Shown here in pieces: positions 10,407 to 20,130 of a stretch of 64,000 nt of DNA (position 1 is the stretch's first letter; each line of letters begins with the position of its first letter). The stretch is from Burkholderiaceae bacterium (GTDB taxonomy: Bacteria; Pseudomonadota; Gammaproteobacteria; Burkholderiales; Burkholderiaceae_E). The stretch is from positions 682,001 to 746,000 of the forward strand of contig JAOSJU010000001.1 of NCBI GenBank assembly GCA_027493945.1, given 5' to 3'. Position numbers and translations under genes: made by a program. A model generated the notes under the pieces. That model was not told the DNA's origin. It made no database searches and saw only the letters and a program-made list of their open reading frames with translations.

Positions 10407-10717
10407 CAGGATTCTTCGGTCTCGTCGGGCTCGAACGGACGCAGCAGGTCGGCCTCGAGGATGCGCACCTGCTGCTGGACTTCCGACAGCGACTTGCGGC
10501 ACCAGGCGATCAGCGCCGCGCCGCGGCGGTAATCGGCCAGCGATTGCTCGAGCGACAGCGCACCGCCTTCCATCCGCTGCACGATGCTCTCGAGCTCGCC
10601 CAGCGCGAGCTCGAAGGACTCGGGCGCAGTGCCTTCGGCCTGCGGCGGCGGTGCGGCAGGTGCGTCCGGCGCAGCCGCGGCGGGGTCGCCGGGCGCCCGG
10701 CTGGAAGACTTGGACAT
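10406..10717 (-). CDS. xseB: Exodeoxyribonuclease VII small subunit
   Basis: Small subunit that binds XseA to form exonuclease VII, a single-strand DNA exonuclease. The 103-residue protein has a low-complexity Ala/Pro N-terminus (about 35 residues) and then the family core [32 protein letters not shown] and [14 protein letters not shown]. First gene of the xseB-ispA-dxs operon; 243 bases separate it from the divergent Rieske gene, so the promoter is expected there (a TAAAAT -10-like element is at 10759-10764 on the minus strand). Confidence 0.92.
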   Translation of the reverse strand: MSKSSSRAPGDPAAAAPDAPAAPPPQAEGTAPESFELALGELESIVQRMEGGALSLEQSLADYRRGAALIAWCRKSLSEVQQQVRILEADLLRPFEPDETEES

Positions 10718-10960
10718 CGATGGGGATCCGGAGCCTGACGCAGCAGGTCAAAGCGTTGATTTTACTTTTGTTTTGCCCGGTCTGCCCCGAAGGCCCGGAT
10801 TTCGGGATGCGCGCCCCTTCCCGGGCCCCTGGGCGGGCTTGCCTTGCCTGCCAATCGGGGTATCCTTCGCCCTCCCAGAGCGCACCTGCCCTGGTTGGCC
10901 GTCCCGGGGGCTCCCGAGGCCGGGCTTGGTTCCGTCCTTCGACTGGCATGGAGGGTCAGG

Positions 10961-12061
10961 ATGTCGGATCTGGGTCGACGCGAATTCCTCGTACCCGCAC
11001 GCACGCAACTCCCTGTCTCCGCCTATTTCGACGAAGCGCTGTTCCGGCGCGAGCTCGACACGCTGTTCCGCCAGGGCCCCGGCTACGTCGGGCACCAGCT
11101 GATGGTGCCCGAGGCGGGCGACTACCACGTGCTCCCGGCCGGCAACGAGGGCCGCGTGCTGGTGCGCAGCGCCGAGGCCGTCGAGCTGCTGTCGAACGTC
11201 TGCCGCCACCGCCAGGCGCTGATGCTCGAGGGCCGCGGCCACGCCGAAAACATCGTCTGCCCGCTGCATCGCTGGACCTACGACCTGTCGGGCAACCTTC
11301 TGGGGGCGCCTCACTTCGACCCGCAGCCCTGCGTGAAGCTAGGAGCCACGCCGTTGCAGAACTGGCGTGGGCTGCTGTTCGAGGGCCGGCGCGACGTGGC
11401 GCGCGACCTCGCCGCACTGGGCATCGAGCGCGAGTTCGATTTCGACGGATACGTGCTCGACCACGTCGAGATCCACGAGTGCGCGTACAACTGGAAGACC
11501 TTCATCGAGGTCTACCTCGAGGACTACCACGTCGTGCCGTTCCACCCCGGGCTCGGCCACTTCGTCTCCTGCGACGACCTGCGCTGGGAGTTCGGCGAGT
11601 GGTACTCGGTGCAGACCGTCGGCATCTACCAGGGGCTGCGCAAGCCGGGAACGCCGGTTTACGAACGCTGGCACGAACAGGTGCTGCGCTTCGGCGGTGG
11701 CGAGCTGCCCGCCCACGGCGCGGTCTGGCTCACCTACTACCCGAACGTGATGGTGGAGTGGTACCCGCACGTGCTCGTCGTCTCGACGCTGGTGCCGCGC
11801 GGGCCGCAGCAGACCACGAACGTCGTCGAGTTCTACTATCCCGAGGAGATCGCGCTGTTCGAGCGCGACTTCGTCGAGGCCGAGCGCGCCGCCTACATGG
11901 AGACCGCGATCGAGGACGACGAGATCGCGCTGCGGATGGACGCCGGCCGGCGTGCGCTGCTCGAGCGCGGCGAAGACGATGCCGGCCCGTACCAGAGCCC
12001 GATGGAAGACGGGATGCAGCACTTCCACGAGTTCCTGCGTCGCCAGCCCGGGCTTGTCTGA
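10961..12061 (+). CDS. Rieske non-heme iron oxygenase alpha subunit
   Basis: Aromatic-ring-hydroxylating-dioxygenase-type protein, 366 residues. The Rieske cluster ligands are Cys81, His83, Cys100 and His103 (CRH and CPLHRW). The catalytic iron site is in the EDYHVVPFHPGL segment, with two His in the usual spacing. The start ATG 10961 has GAGGG upstream. No ferredoxin, reductase or beta-subunit gene is beside it, so the electron donor must be elsewhere. Substrate unknown; close relatives are found as orphan genes next to sulfurtransferase genes in Burkholderiales, as here. Confidence 0.85.
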   Translation: MSDLGRREFLVPARTQLPVSAYFDEALFRRELDTLFRQGPGYVGHQLMVPEAGDYHVLPAGNEGRVLVRSAEAVELLSNVCRHRQALMLEGRGHAENIVCPLHRWTYDLSGNLLGAPHFDPQPCVKLGATPLQNWRGLLFEGRRDVARDLAALGIEREFDFDGYVLDHVEIHECAYNWKTFIEVYLEDYHVVPFHPGLGHFVSCDDLRWEFGEWYSVQTVGIYQGLRKPGTPVYERWHEQVLRFGGGELPAHGAVWLTYYPNVMVEWYPHVLVVSTLVPRGPQQTTNVVEFYYPEEIALFERDFVEAERAAYMETAIEDDEIALRMDAGRRALLERGEDDAGPYQSPMEDGMQHFHEFLRRQPGLV

Positions 12062-12121
12062 ACCTGCCAAGACTTCGCCGGCGGCTGCGGTCCGGTCACC
12101 GGCGCCTGCGGAGAATCGCCG

Positions 12122-12970
12122 ATGAGCTGGACCACGATCGTCAGCGCCGACGAACTGGCCGCCCGCATCGACCAGTGCGTGGTGGTCGATTGCCGCCATG
12201 ACCTGACCGATCCCGACAGCGGCCCCGCCGCCTACGCGGTGGGCCACCTGCCGGGCGCGTTCTTCCTGCACCAGGACTTCGATCTCGCCGGCCCGAGGAC
12301 CGGCCGCAACGGCCGGCATCCGCTGCCCGAGCGCGAGGCGCTGCGGCGCAGGCTCGAGTCGATCGGCCTGTCCGACGGGCGCCCGCTGGTCGCCTACGAC
12401 GACAGCGGCGGTGCCTACGCGGTGCGCCTGTGGTGGCTGGCGCGCTGGCTCGGCCACGCCGAGGCAGCGGTGCTCGACGGCGGTATCCAGGCGTGGCGCA
12501 AGGCCGGCTACCCGGTGAGCCGCGAGCCGGCAGTCGCGCGGCCGGGCGCGTTGAGCCCGCGCGAACCGCTGGCCGAAAAGGCGGACACCGAGGCCGTCCT
12601 CGCGGTGCTGGACCGCAGCGACCGCCTGCTCCTCGACGCGCGCACGCCCGAGCGCTTTCGCGGCGAAGTGGAGCCCTTCGACCCGGTGGCGGGGCACATC
12701 CCGGGCGCGGTGAACCGGCCGCTGCAGCGCAACCTGCGGCCCGACGGCCGCTTCAAGCCGGCCGAGGTGCTGCGCGAGGAATACCTCGCGTTGCTGGCCG
12801 GACGCGCGCCGGCCGCGGTGATTCATCACTGCGGGTCCGGAGTCACCGCCTGCCACAACCTGCTTGCAATGGAGATGGCCGGCCTTCCCGGCGGGCTGCT
12901 GTACCCGGGTTCGTGGAGCGAATGGTGCGCCGACCCGGCGCGCCCGGTGGCGCTCGGCGACGCCGGCTGA
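12122..12970 (+). CDS. sseA: 3-mercaptopyruvate/thiosulfate sulfurtransferase
   Basis: Two-domain rhodanese, 282 residues. The first domain (about 1-140) has DCRHDLTDPDSG and lacks the catalytic Cys, as usual. The second carries the active loop HHCGSGVTACHN, where CGSGVTA is the mercaptopyruvate sulfurtransferase form. It moves sulfane sulfur to cyanide or thiols. It lies 60 bases after the Rieske gene and could be cotranscribed. Confidence 0.88.
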   Translation: MSWTTIVSADELAARIDQCVVVDCRHDLTDPDSGPAAYAVGHLPGAFFLHQDFDLAGPRTGRNGRHPLPEREALRRRLESIGLSDGRPLVAYDDSGGAYAVRLWWLARWLGHAEAAVLDGGIQAWRKAGYPVSREPAVARPGALSPREPLAEKADTEAVLAVLDRSDRLLLDARTPERFRGEVEPFDPVAGHIPGAVNRPLQRNLRPDGRFKPAEVLREEYLALLAGRAPAAVIHHCGSGVTACHNLLAMEMAGLPGGLLYPGSWSEWCADPARPVALGDAG

Positions 12971-12984
12971 CGCGGGGCCCCACG

Positions 12985-13560
12985 ATGGCGCGGCTCGTCT
13001 TCATCGCCGGCCATGCCGGCACCGGCAAGACGACGCTGGCGCGGCGCGCGGTGCCGCTGCTGCACGCGCGCACCGGCGAGAGCTTCTGCGTGCTCGACAA
13101 GGACACGGTCTACGGCGCCTACAGCGCGAAGGTGATGGGCCTGCTCACCGGGGATCCCGACGACCGCGACAGCCCCACCTACCTGGAGCACCTGCGCGAC
13201 CAGGAGTACCACGGGCTGGTCGAGGTCGCGGCCGAGAACCTGGCGCTCGGCGTGAATGTCGTCCTGGTGGGACCCTTCTCGCGCGAGGTGAAGTCGAAGC
13301 GGGTGTTCGACCCGCTGGCGCTCGGCGTGCCGGCCGACACCCGCATCCGGGTGGTCTGGGTGGCGCTCGACGAGGCCACCGCGAAGGCGCGCATCGTCGC
13401 GCGCGGCGACCCGCGCGATCGCTACAAGCTCGCGCACTGGGACGAATACCGCAAGCGGCGCTTCGAGCCCGACCCCGCGGAATTCCCGGGGCTGCTGCGC
13501 TTCGACAACGCGGAGTTCGACGAAGCGGCGTTCGCCCGCATGATCGACGCGATCTGCTGA
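12985..13560 (+). CDS. P-loop AAA/kinase-like ATPase of unknown substrate
   Basis: 191 residues with a Walker A motif GHAGTGKTT at residues 9-17, a conserved LDKDTVYGAYS region, and a C-terminal DPRDRYKLAHWDEYRKRRFEPD segment typical of small zeta-toxin/shikimate-kinase-like phosphotransferases (AAA_33). ATG 12985 follows sseA by 14 bases. It probably phosphorylates a small molecule; nothing here says which. Confidence 0.75.
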   Translation: MARLVFIAGHAGTGKTTLARRAVPLLHARTGESFCVLDKDTVYGAYSAKVMGLLTGDPDDRDSPTYLEHLRDQEYHGLVEVAAENLALGVNVVLVGPFSREVKSKRVFDPLALGVPADTRIRVVWVALDEATAKARIVARGDPRDRYKLAHWDEYRKRRFEPDPAEFPGLLRFDNAEFDEAAFARMIDAIC

Positions 13561-13573
13561 ACCGCGGGCCCGA

Positions 13574-14359
13574 TCAGTGCCCGTGCAGCGTGGCGGTGGT
13601 GAACGCGATCACCGCGATGCCCGCCATCATCAGCGCGAACTGCCAGAACCACTCGCCGCGGCGGCGCGTCTCGCGGTGCAGGTCGGGAATCAGGTCGGCG
13701 AGCGCGACGTAGATGAAGCTCGCCGCGGCGAGCACCAGCACGTACGGCAGCAGGCCCTGGGCGTGCGACAGGGACACGTAGCCGAGCACGCCGCCCGCGA
13801 CCGCCGACAGCCCGCTCAGGACGTTGTAGACCAGCGCCCGCGCGCGCGTGTAGCCGGCGTTGATCAGGATGATGAAGTCGCCGATCTCCTGCGGGATCTC
13901 GTGGGCCGCGATCGCCGCGGTGGTCAGCCAGCCGAGCGCGGGATCGGCGATGAACGCCGCGGCGATCATCACGCCGTCGGCGAAGTTGTGGATGCCGTCG
14001 CCGACCAGGATCAGCATGCCGCCGGGGCCGGCCTCCGCGCGATCGTGCCCGTGGTGGTGCTGGTGCCCGTCGCCTTCGTGATGGTGGCTGTGCCGCAGCA
14101 CCGAGAGCTTCTCGAGCACGAAGAAGCCGATCAGCCCCAGCAGCAGCGTCCAGGCGAGCGCGCGGATGTCGGCATGCGACTCGAAGGCCTCCGGAATCAG
14201 GTTGAGCAGCGCCGAGCCCAGCAGCAGGCCCGCCGACACGCTGACCATCCGGCTCACCAGCCCGGCGAGCAGGCGCAGCGACAGCCACGCAGCAGCGAGC
14301 ACGCTGGCCGCGCCGGCCAGCAGCGTCGCGGCGATCGTCATCAGCAGCGTCGAGGTCAC
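13574..14359 (-). CDS. ZIP-family divalent metal transporter
   Basis: 261 residues and about eight hydrophobic segments. The hallmark is a His-rich cytoplasmic loop (SHHHEGDGHQHHHGHD) between the third and fourth helices, followed by the metal-site helices GDGIHNFADG and AAHEIPQEIGDF. These fit the ZIP (ZupT-like) family for zinc or related metals. The GTG start at 14359 lies 2 bases after the polA stop, so it is probably cotranscribed with polA. Metal specificity is not resolvable. Confidence 0.87.
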   Translation of the reverse strand: MTSTLLMTIAATLLAGAASVLAAAWLSLRLLAGLVSRMVSVSAGLLLGSALLNLIPEAFESHADIRALAWTLLLGLIGFFVLEKLSVLRHSHHHEGDGHQHHHGHDRAEAGPGGMLILVGDGIHNFADGVMIAAAFIADPALGWLTTAAIAAHEIPQEIGDFIILINAGYTRARALVYNVLSGLSAVAGGVLGYVSLSHAQGLLPYVLVLAAASFIYVALADLIPDLHRETRRRGEWFWQFALMMAGIAVIAFTTATLHGH

Positions 14360-14361
14360 CG

Positions 14362-17117
14362 TCAGTGCGCCTGTTCCCAGTTGGCCCCGACGCCGCACTC
14401 GACCTCGAGCGGCACCGACAGGCTCGCGACGCCGGTCATCAGTCGCGGCAACTCCGAGCGCACCTCGTCGAGCTCGGCCCGCGGCACCTCGAGCACCAGT
14501 TCGTCGTGCACCTGCATGATCAGCTTCGAGGCCATCCGGCGCTCGTCGAGCCAGCGCTGCACCGCGATCATCGCCATCTTGATCAGGTCGGCCGCGGTGC
14601 CCTGCATCGGCGCGTTGATCGCCGCCCGTTCGGCGGCGGAGCGCCGCGGGCCGTTCGGGCTGTTGATCTCGGACAGCCACAGGCGCCTGCCGAACACCGT
14701 CTCGACGTAACCCTGGCTGCGCGCCAGCGCACGCGTTTCGTCCATGTACCGGGCCACGCCCGGATAGCGCGCGAAATAGCGCTCGATGTAGTTCTTCGCC
14801 GCGTCGCGCTCGATGCCCAGGTTCGCGGCCAGACCATAGGCGCTCATCCCGTAGATCAGCCCGAAGTTGATCACCTTCGCGTAGCGGCGCTGCTCGGCGC
14901 TCACGTCGGCGGGCGCGATGCCGAAGATTTCGCTCGCGGTGGCGCGGTGCACGTCGAGCCCCTGCTCGAAGGCGCGCAGCAGGCTCTCGTCGCCCGAGAT
15001 GTGCGCCATGATGCGCAACTCGATCTGCGAGTAGTCGGCCGAGACGATGCTCGACCCCGGCGGCGCGACGAAGGCTTCGCGGATGCGCCGTCCCTCGGGC
15101 GTGCGCACCGGAATGTTCTGCAGGTTCGGGTCGCTCGATGCGAGCCGGCCGGTGACCGCGACCGCCTGCGAATAGCTGGTGTGCACGCGCCCGCTGCGCG
15201 GATCGACCATCTTCGGCAGCTTGTCGGTGTAGGTGCTCTTGAGCTTGGCGAGCGCGCGCCATTCGAGCACGATGCGCGGCAGCGGATAGTCTTCGGCAAG
15301 CTTCGCCAGCACCTCCTCGTCGGTGGACGGAGCGCCGCTGGCGGTCTTGCGCACCACCGGCAGGCCGAGCCGGCCGAACAGGATTTCTCCGAGCTGCTTC
15401 GGCGAATTCAGGTTGAACGGCTGGCCCGCGGCCTCGACCGCGCGCCGCTCGAAATCGAGCATCTTGCGGCCCAGCTCGTCGGACTGCCGCACCAGCGCCG
15501 CGGCGTCGATCAGCACGCCGTTGCGCTCCATCCGCTGCAGCACGACCGAAACCGGGATCTCGATCTCGCGATAGATGCGCTCGAGCGCCTCGTGCGCGGC
15601 GATGCGCGGATACAGCGTGCGGTGCAGGTGCATTGTCACGTCGGCGTCCTCGGCCGCGTAGCGCGCTGCCTGCTCGATCGGCACCTGCTCGAAGCCGATC
15701 TGGCTCGCCCCTTTGCCCGCCACCTGGTGATAGGCGATCGTGCGCCGGCCCGGTGGCGCTCGGCGAGCGAGTCCATGTCGTGGTTGCGATGCGCCTCGAG
15801 CACGTAGCTTTCGAGCAGCGTGTCGTGCGCGATGCCGGCCGGGCGTACGCCGTGATTCTCGAGCACGTGCGTGTCGTACTTCAGGTTCTGACCGACCTTC
15901 GCGCGCGCCGGGTCTTCGAGCCAGCCGCGCAGCCGCTCGAGCACGTGCTCGCGCGCGAGCTGCGCGGGCGCACCGGCGTAGCGGTGCGCGACCGGCACGT
16001 AGCAGGCCTCCCAGGGCGCGACCGACAGCGACAGGCCGACCAGCTCGGCAGCCATCGGGTCGAGCGAGGTGGTCTCGGTGTCGAACGCGACCAGGTCGGC
16101 GGCCTCGATGCGCGCGATCCAGCGTTCGAGCGCCGCGTCGTCGAGCACCGTCTCGTAGGCCAGCGAGTCGGCGGGCGCGTGTGCGGCAGCGGTCGCAGGC
16201 TCCGTGGCACGCGCCGTGCCGGCCGCCTCGTCGATCTCGCGCAGCCAGCTGCGGAACTCGCAGCGGTCGAACAGCGCACGCAGCGCCGCCGGGTCTTCGT
16301 CGCCGAGGTCGAGCGACGCGTCGATCGACTCCACCTGCGGCCTGAGGTCGCAGTCGGTCTTCACGGTGACCAGCCTGCGCGCAACCGGCAGCCAGTCGAG
16401 CGCCTTGCGCAGGTTCTCGCCCACCACGCCGCCGATCGCGGCCGCGTGCTCGACGATCGCTTCGAGCGATCCGTACTGCTCGAGCCACTTCACCGCGGTC
16501 CTGGGGCCCACCTTGTCGACGCCGGGCACGTTGTCCACCGAATCGCCCACCAGCGTCAGCCAGTCGACGATGCGCTCGGGCGGCACGCCGAAGCGCGTCT
16601 TCACGCCGTCGCGGTCGAGCCGCTCGACCGGACCTCCCTCGCGGCTCGCCATCGTGTTCACCAGCACCACGCGATCGTCGACCAGCTGGGCGAGATCCTT
16701 GTCGCCGGTGGAGATCACGGTGTTCATGCCCTGGCGCGACGCCTCGGCGGCCAGCGTCGCGATCACGTCGTCGGCCTCGATGCCCTCGACCATCAGCAGC
16801 GGCCACCCGAGCGCGCGCACCATCTCGTGGATGACCGGGATCTGGCGCACCAGGTCTTCGGGCATCGCCTTGCGATTGGCCTTGTACTCGGCATACCAGT
16901 CGTCGCGGAAGGTCTTGCCGGGCGCGTCGAACACCACTGCACCGTGCGTCGCGCCGCCGCTCAATTTGCCGTCGGCACGCAGACGCCGTAGCATCGCGAC
17001 CATGCCGCGCACCGCGCCGGTCGGCTCGCCGCTGCCGGTGCGCAGATCCGGCATCGCGTGAAACGCGCGATACAGGAAACTCGAGCCGTCGACCAGCAGA
17101 AGCGTCTTTTCGGACAT
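14362..17117 (-). CDS. polA: DNA polymerase I (one frameshift)
   Basis: Joined length about 918 residues. The N-terminal 5'-3' exonuclease has LLVDGSSFLYRAFHAMP and GDKDLAQLV; the 3'-5' exonuclease domain keeps VAFDTETTSLDP; the polymerase shows motif A (SADYSQIELR), motif B (KVINFGLIYGMSAYGLA) and motif C (MQVHDELVLEVP). The frame breaks near 15755: reading CACCGGGCC where CACCTGGGCC restores HLGRRTIAYHQ, so one T of a CCTGG is missing. For a gene this important I take that as a sequencing error. Its ATG overlaps the divergent LOG-gene ATG (shared ACATGT). Confidence 0.93.
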
Positions 17118-17850
17118 GTCCAGCAGCAAGCAGGTGCCGCAGTTGCGCGCGATCGCGAGCCAGGAGCGCTCGACGTCGCTGAAAGCGCGCGAGTCCTGGC
17201 ATATCTTCGGAATTATCTCAGAGTTCGTCGAGGCGACCGAACGCCTCGCCGAGATCCGTCCCGCGGTGTCGATTTTCGGCAGCGCGCGCGTGAGCCCCGG
17301 ACATCGCTGGTACGACACCACCGTCGACCTGGCGCGACGCCTGTCCGACGCCGGTTTTGCGATCGTCTCCGGCGGCGGCCCCGGCATCATGGAAGCGGCC
17401 AACCGCGGCGGCTACGCGGGCAAGTCGGCCTCGGTCGGGCTGAACATCCAGCTGCCGATGGAGCAGACCGGCAACGGCTACCAGGACATCTCGCTCACCT
17501 TCCGGCACTTCTTCGCGCGCAAGGTGGCATTCGCCAAGTACGCGACCGCCTTCGTCGCGCTGCCCGGGGGCTTCGGCACGCTCGACGAACTGTGCGAGAT
17601 GCTCACGATGGTGCAGACGCGGATGGGCCGGCGCATCCCGATCATCCTGATGGACACCGCATTCTGGTCGGGCCTCGTCGACTGGATGCGCGAGCAACTG
17701 CTCGGCAACGGGCTGATCTCCGAGGGCGACATCGAGCTGATCCAGCTGATCGACGAGCCGTCCCGGGTCGTCGAGGCGATCTTCGACCATTACCAGACGC
17801 GCGGCTTCGTGCCCACGGCCGACGAGCACGAGCGGATGCTCTACCTGTAG
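17116..17850 (+). CDS. LOG-family (TIGR00730) nucleotide phosphoribohydrolase-like protein
   Basis: 244 residues with the two family motifs GGGPGIMEAANRG and PGGFGTLDE. LOG proteins cleave cytokinin or nucleoside monophosphates, but this longer bacterial type is poorly characterised. The first ATG (17116) overlaps the polA start on the other strand, so the two genes share three bases at their 5' ends. An internal start is possible because the conserved part begins near residue 25 (KARESWHIFGI). It is followed by thrB after 22 bases. Confidence 0.85.
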   Translation: MSSSKQVPQLRAIASQERSTSLKARESWHIFGIISEFVEATERLAEIRPAVSIFGSARVSPGHRWYDTTVDLARRLSDAGFAIVSGGGPGIMEAANRGGYAGKSASVGLNIQLPMEQTGNGYQDISLTFRHFFARKVAFAKYATAFVALPGGFGTLDELCEMLTMVQTRMGRRIPIILMDTAFWSGLVDWMREQLLGNGLISEGDIELIQLIDEPSRVVEAIFDHYQTRGFVPTADEHERMLYL

Positions 17851-17872
17851 GAGCGTGGGCTGCTCCCCCGAC

Positions 17873-18842
17873 ATGGCCGTCTTCACGCCCGTCACGCGCG
17901 AGTCGCTCGCGCACTGGCTCGAAGCGCTACGACCTCGGCGAGTTGCGCGGGTTCGAGGGCATCGCCTCGGGCATCGAGAACAGCAACTTCTTCGTCACGA
18001 CCGGTTCCGGGCGCTTCGTGCTCACGCTGTTCGAGCGCCTTCGGTTCGACGAGCTGCCGTTCTACCTGGGCCTGATGCACCACCTGGCCGCCCGCGGCAT
18101 TCCCTGCCCCGACCCGGTCGCCGATCGCGAAGGCGTCTCGCTCGGCTGGCTCGAAGGCAAGCCGGCGGCGCTGGTCACGCGCCCGGCCGGACAGGCGGTC
18201 ATGCAGCCGCGGCCCGCGCATTGCGCGCAGGTGGGCGCGCTGCTCGCCCGGATGCATCGCGCGGCGCTCGGCTACGAGGGCAGCTTGCCGAACCCCCGCG
18301 GCATCGACTGGAAGGCGGGCGCCGCGCCCGAGGTGCTGCCCTTCCTCGATCGCGATCAGGCGGCGCTGCTGACGGACGAACTCGCGCAGCAGCGCGCCTT
18401 CGCCGCGTCGACGCTGCGCGCGGCGCTGCCCGCCAGCGCGGTGCACGCCGACCTGTTCCGCGACAACGTGCTGTTCGAGTCCGCAGCCGACGGCTCTCCG
18501 CGACTCGGCGGCGTGATCGACTTCTACTTCGCGGGCGTCGACACCTGGATGTTCGACCTCGCGGTCGCGGCCAACGACTGGTGCATCGACGACGCGACCG
18601 GCGCCTTCGACCCCGCGCGCGGCGACGCGCTCGCGCGCGCCTATGCGGCCGAGCGCCCGCTGCTGGAAGCCGAGCGCGCCGCATGGCCGATGATGCTTCG
18701 CGCCGGGGCGCTGCGCTTCTGGCTGTCGCGGCTGCACGACCTGCACTTGCCGCGGCCCGCCGAGATGGTCACTCCGAAAGACCCCACGCACTTCGAGCGC
18801 ATCCTGCGCACGCGCCGGCTCGGCGTGCTCCCGCTTCCATGA
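17873..18842 (+). CDS. thrB: Homoserine kinase, APH-fold (one frameshift)
   Basis: Type found in Betaproteobacteria and Pseudomonas, related to aminoglycoside phosphotransferases; it phosphorylates homoserine in threonine synthesis. Motifs: FTPVTRESLAHWL at the start, GIASGIENSNFFV, the catalytic HADLFRDNVLF, and VIDFYFAGVDTWMFDLAV. One extra base near 17926 (GAAGCGCTACGAC) breaks the frame after residue 17; joined length is 322. ATG 17873 is the family start (MAVFTPV). Confidence 0.9.
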
Positions 18843-18860
18843 CCACCGCCCCCCGACACG

Positions 18861-19658
18861 ATGCGCATCCGCGTGCTCCCGGCCGTCACCGGCTGGCGCT
18901 GGGTCATCGACGGCTTCAGGCTGCTGCGACGCCAGCCGATCGCGCTGCTCGCGATCGTCTTCATGAACCTGCTGCTGCTGTCCGTGTCGGTGCTGGTCCC
19001 CGTGGTGGGCTCGATCGCGCCGCTGGTGCTCACCCCGGCGCTGATGGTCGGTGTGATGCACGCGATCCGCGCCACCGACCGCGGCCAGATGCCCACGCCG
19101 CTGATGCTGCTGGCCGCTTTCAGGGATTACGACGGTCGCGCCTGGCGGCCGCTGATCGTGCTCGGCGCGGTCAGCGCGGCGTGCACCGTCACGGCACTGG
19201 CGCTGTCGGCGCTCGCCGACGGCACGCTGATGCAGCTCGCCACCGGACGTATCGGCAACGAGGACACGACGGTGTCCGAGGGCGCGCTGATGACTTCCGC
19301 AGTCCTGTTCCTGCTGGTCTACGCGCCGACGCAGGCGGCGATGTGGTACGCGCCGCTGTTCGTCGCCTGGCACCGCACGCCGGTGGCGCAGTCGCTGTTC
19401 TTCAGCCTGGTCGCCGTCTGGCGCAACCGCCGCGCCTTTGTCGTCTACGCCATCGGCTGGTTCGCGATCGCGCTGGCCGCATCGCTGGCGATCCGCCTGC
19501 TGCAGCTGACGCTCGGCCCCAGCCCGGTCGTGCTGTCGATGCTGCTCTCGCCGCTGTCGCTGATCCTGATCACCGCGGTCTACTGCTCGTTCTGGTCCAC
19601 CTACCGCGACGCGGTCGACGTCGACACCGCCCCGACTCCCCCAGCGTCGGTGACGTAG
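18861..19658 (+). CDS. BPSS1780-family membrane protein
   Basis: 265 residues with about six hydrophobic segments, starting MRIRVLPAVTGWRWVIDGFRLLRRQP, which is the conserved start of this Burkholderiales membrane family. Conserved YAPTQAAMWYAPLFVAW lies near the middle. Function is unknown. Its stop codon is at the outer edge of the long palindrome that follows. Confidence 0.8.
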   Translation: MRIRVLPAVTGWRWVIDGFRLLRRQPIALLAIVFMNLLLLSVSVLVPVVGSIAPLVLTPALMVGVMHAIRATDRGQMPTPLMLLAAFRDYDGRAWRPLIVLGAVSAACTVTALALSALADGTLMQLATGRIGNEDTTVSEGALMTSAVLFLLVYAPTQAAMWYAPLFVAWHRTPVAQSLFFSLVAVWRNRRAFVVYAIGWFAIALAASLAIRLLQLTLGPSPVVLSMLLSPLSLILITAVYCSFWSTYRDAVDVDTAPTPPASVT

Positions 19659-20130
19659 CTCGAGCCGAGCGGCTGAGCGCCTGGCGTGGCGGCGGCCCGG
19701 CCGGCGTGCCCGGGCGGCATGGGGCGATGCGGCCGGGCGGCGAACGGGGATGTGGCCAGGCGGCGAGCGGCGGGGGCGGCCGGATGGCCGCGCAACGGGG
19801 GCGCCGCCGAATACGGGCGCGTAGGCGCTGGCGCGGGAGCGCAGCGAAGACCGGACGCGCGAAGCGCGAGTCGGCCCCTGTCTGAGGCCCCGCAGGGGCC
19901 GAGTTGGGGCCGACGGTCCGGGCTTCGCGTCCGCGCGACCAAGCGTTTCCGCAGGGACAGCGCCTTCGTGCCCGTATTCGGCGGCGCCCCCGTTGCGCGG
20001 CCATCCGGCCGCCCCCGCCGCTCGCCCCCGGGCCACATCCCCGTTCGCCGCCCGGCCGCATCGCCCCATGCCGCCCGGGCACGCCGGCCGGGCCGCCGCC
20101 ACGCCAGGCGCTCAGCCGCTCGGCTCGAGC
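19658..20130. repeat. 473-bp near-perfect palindrome between convergent genes
   Basis: Left arm 19658-19829 and right arm 19959-20130 are reverse complements over about 172 bases with only a handful of mismatches. The loop (19830-19958) holds a smaller hairpin (GGCCCC-GC-GGGGCC type). The right arm begins inside the last codons of uvrD (VARLEPSG-stop), so the left arm contains an inverted copy of the uvrD 3' end. The stretch has no gene of its own; long frames across it are palindromic shadows. It may act as a bidirectional terminator or be a genome-specific repeat. Confidence 0.85.

Noticed and set aside
14365-15807. Long open frame on the plus strand opposite polA
   Set aside because: High GC makes long antisense frames common; the minus strand holds clear polymerase motifs and the plus translation shows no domain.
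14362-17117. polA and other split genes as true pseudogenes or programmed frameshifts
   Set aside because: Each is mended by one base, many at CCWGG or homopolymers, and no slippery site with stimulatory structure is seen.
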